NCBI GenBank assembly: GCA_030637805.1
Contig: DAOWFV010000196.1
Location: 1 to 6,377 of the forward strand
Direction: 5' to 3'
Source: Acidobacteriota bacterium
Lineage (GTDB): Bacteria; Acidobacteriota; Thermoanaerobaculia; Thermoanaerobaculales; Sulfomarinibacteraceae
DNA: 6,377 nt
The notes beneath the pieces are model-generated. The model was not told the origin of the DNA and did not search any database. It saw only the letters and a list, made by a program, of their open reading frames with translations. This document shows, one piece after another, positions 5,321 to 6,377 of the stretch. A program made the translations under genes and the position numbers. Every line of letters begins with the position of its first letter. The stretch's first letter is position 1.

Positions 5321-6377
5321 AGGGATCATCGGACTTGGGCTGGTGGCCGGGCTGGCGGCGGCCGGCCTGGCTGTGCCCGCACCAGCCGCAGAGGCCGAGA
5401 CCGTTGATTACGAGATCGAGATCGCGCTCGACCCGCAGACCCACAGCCTGCAGGGCAAGGAGCGGGTGCGTTGGACCAACACCACCGGGGTGTCCACCGA
5501 CGAGCTCTGGTTCCATCTCTACCTCAATGCCTTCGCGAGCTCGGAGACCACCTTCATGCGCGAGCTCGGCAGCGGGAACCTGCGCGACCGGGTTTCGCAG
5601 GCGGGAGGCTGGGGGTGGATCCAGGTTGAGAACCTCCTCCTCGACGACGGCACGGATCTGCTGCCTGCGATGGAGTTCGTGCGCCCGGATGACGGAAACA
5701 CCGCCGACTTCAGCGTGATCCGCGTGCGGTTGCCCAGGGCGGTACGGCCTGGTTCGGCGGTGGAGCTGGTGATTGACTTCTCTGCCCAGCTGCCGTGGAT
5801 CATAGCCCGCACCGGCTTTGTCGACGATTTCCACCTCGTGGGTCAGTGGTTCCCGAAGCTCGGGGTCTTCGAGGGTGAGCTCGGCTGGAACTGCCACCAG
5901 TTTCACGCCTCGAGCGAGTTCTTCGCGGACTTCGGTACCTACCGGGTGGCGATGACCGTGCCGGAGGACTGGGTGGTTGGCGCCACCGGGGTGGAGGTCG
6001 AACGGACGCCGCTGGAGGCGGGTGTGCGCATCGTGCACCGTGCTCAACGGGTGCACGACTTTGCCTGGTGCGCGGCGCCGCCGTCGCTGATGGAGATGGT
6101 GGAGGCCGACTTCGATCCCGCCCGGGATGTTCCGCTGCAGTGGCTCGAACGGGCGCGGGCTCTGCTCGGCTTGAGCGCTGCCGACCTCGAGCTGCCGCCC
6201 ATGCGCCTGCGCCTGATCGTGCCGCGGGCCCAACAGGCCCTCGTCCCGCGCATGCTGCACGCCACCCGCCTCGCGGTCGCCTGGTACGGGCTTTTCTACG
6301 GACCCTACCCCTACCCCCAGCTGACGGTGGTGTCACCACCCCCGGCCGCGGCCGCGGCCGGCGGTATGGAGTACCCC
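5313..6377 (+). CDS. Exported M1-family metallopeptidase (partial, N-terminal 355 residues)
   Basis: The amino-terminal part of a zinc aminopeptidase-type enzyme (gluzincin, family M1); the gene continues past the right edge. A Sec-type signal peptide (MRRGIIGLGLVAGLAAAG, cleavage near the following APAAEA) is followed by the beta-rich N-terminal domain (VDYEIEIALDPQTHSLQGKERVRW; WFHLYLNAF), the family-typical QWFPKLGVFE and GWNCHQFHASSEFFADFGTY, and the link into the catalytic domain (LFYGPYPYPQLTVV). The window ends at GGMEYP, the counterpart of the substrate-binding GxMEN motif. The HExxH zinc site would come next and cannot be seen. No terminal stop lies in the window. GTG 5313 gives a compact signal peptide; the in-frame ATG 5274 (MARTSSKLGYTPRV before RRG) is a real alternative, and neither has a Shine-Dalgarno sequence. 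A GC-rich run at 6342-6362 encodes PPPAAAAAG just before GMEYP. Confidence 0.92.
   Translation, partial: MRRGIIGLGLVAGLAAAGLAVPAPAAEAETVDYEIEIALDPQTHSLQGKERVRWTNTTGVSTDELWFHLYLNAFASSETTFMRELGSGNLRDRVSQAGGWGWIQVENLLLDDGTDLLPAMEFVRPDDGNTADFSVIRVRLPRAVRPGSAVELVIDFSAQLPWIIARTGFVDDFHLVGQWFPKLGVFEGELGWNCHQFHASSEFFADFGTYRVAMTVPEDWVVGATGVEVERTPLEAGVRIVHRAQRVHDFAWCAAPPSLMEMVEADFDPARDVPLQWLERARALLGLSAADLELPPMRLRLIVPRAQQALVPRMLHATRLAVAWYGLFYGPYPYPQLTVVSPPPAAAAAGGMEYP

Noticed and set aside
5250..6260. Long minus-strand open frame (336 residues)
   Set aside because: It is the antisense shadow of the M1 peptidase gene. The plus strand encodes recognisable family motifs; the minus product is His/Arg/Pro-rich with no domain.

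Overview
The window is a GC-rich stretch of bacterial chromosome carrying six protein genes, two of them cut by the window ends. The organism is Gram-negative in type: it has a TolC-type outer-membrane channel protein and several exported proteins. The mix of genes, and the intergenic spacers filled with 7-bp tandem repeats, reminds me of Acidobacteriota (Thermoanaerobaculia-like). That placement is low-confidence inference; no rRNA or marker gene for taxonomy is present.

Layout from left to right. (1) On the minus strand, the N-terminal 254 residues of a TolC-family outer-membrane efflux protein, with a good sigma-70-type promoter and a clear ribosome binding site. (2) A 357-bp spacer holding two different heptamer tandem arrays. 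(3) On the minus strand, a large membrane-bound hybrid-sensor-type histidine kinase (multi-pass membrane domain, PAS, GAF, HisKA, HATPase; no receiver domain). (4) A roughly 200-bp spacer with two more heptamer arrays, both AT-rich. (5) On the minus strand, an exported PrxQ/BCP-type peroxiredoxin whose peroxidatic cysteine codon is an in-frame TGA. The reading frame continues intact on both sides, so this is best read as a selenoprotein with selenocysteine at the active site. A candidate bacterial SECIS hairpin lies just downstream of the TGA. (6) On the plus strand, divergent from the peroxiredoxin, a standard HU-family nucleoid protein. (7) On the minus strand, convergent with HU, a small exported protein of unknown function. 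(8) On the plus strand, divergent from it, the first 355 codons of an exported M1-family metallopeptidase, ending at GGMEYP just before the zinc-binding region.

The genes do not form one pathway. The minus-strand genes peroxiredoxin, kinase and tolC run in the same direction but are separated by repeat-filled gaps, and tolC has its own promoter, so a shared operon is unlikely. The most notable items are the selenocysteine peroxiredoxin, which automated annotation would split into two ORFs or call a pseudogene, and the 7-bp period shared by four unrelated repeat arrays in two separate intergenic gaps.
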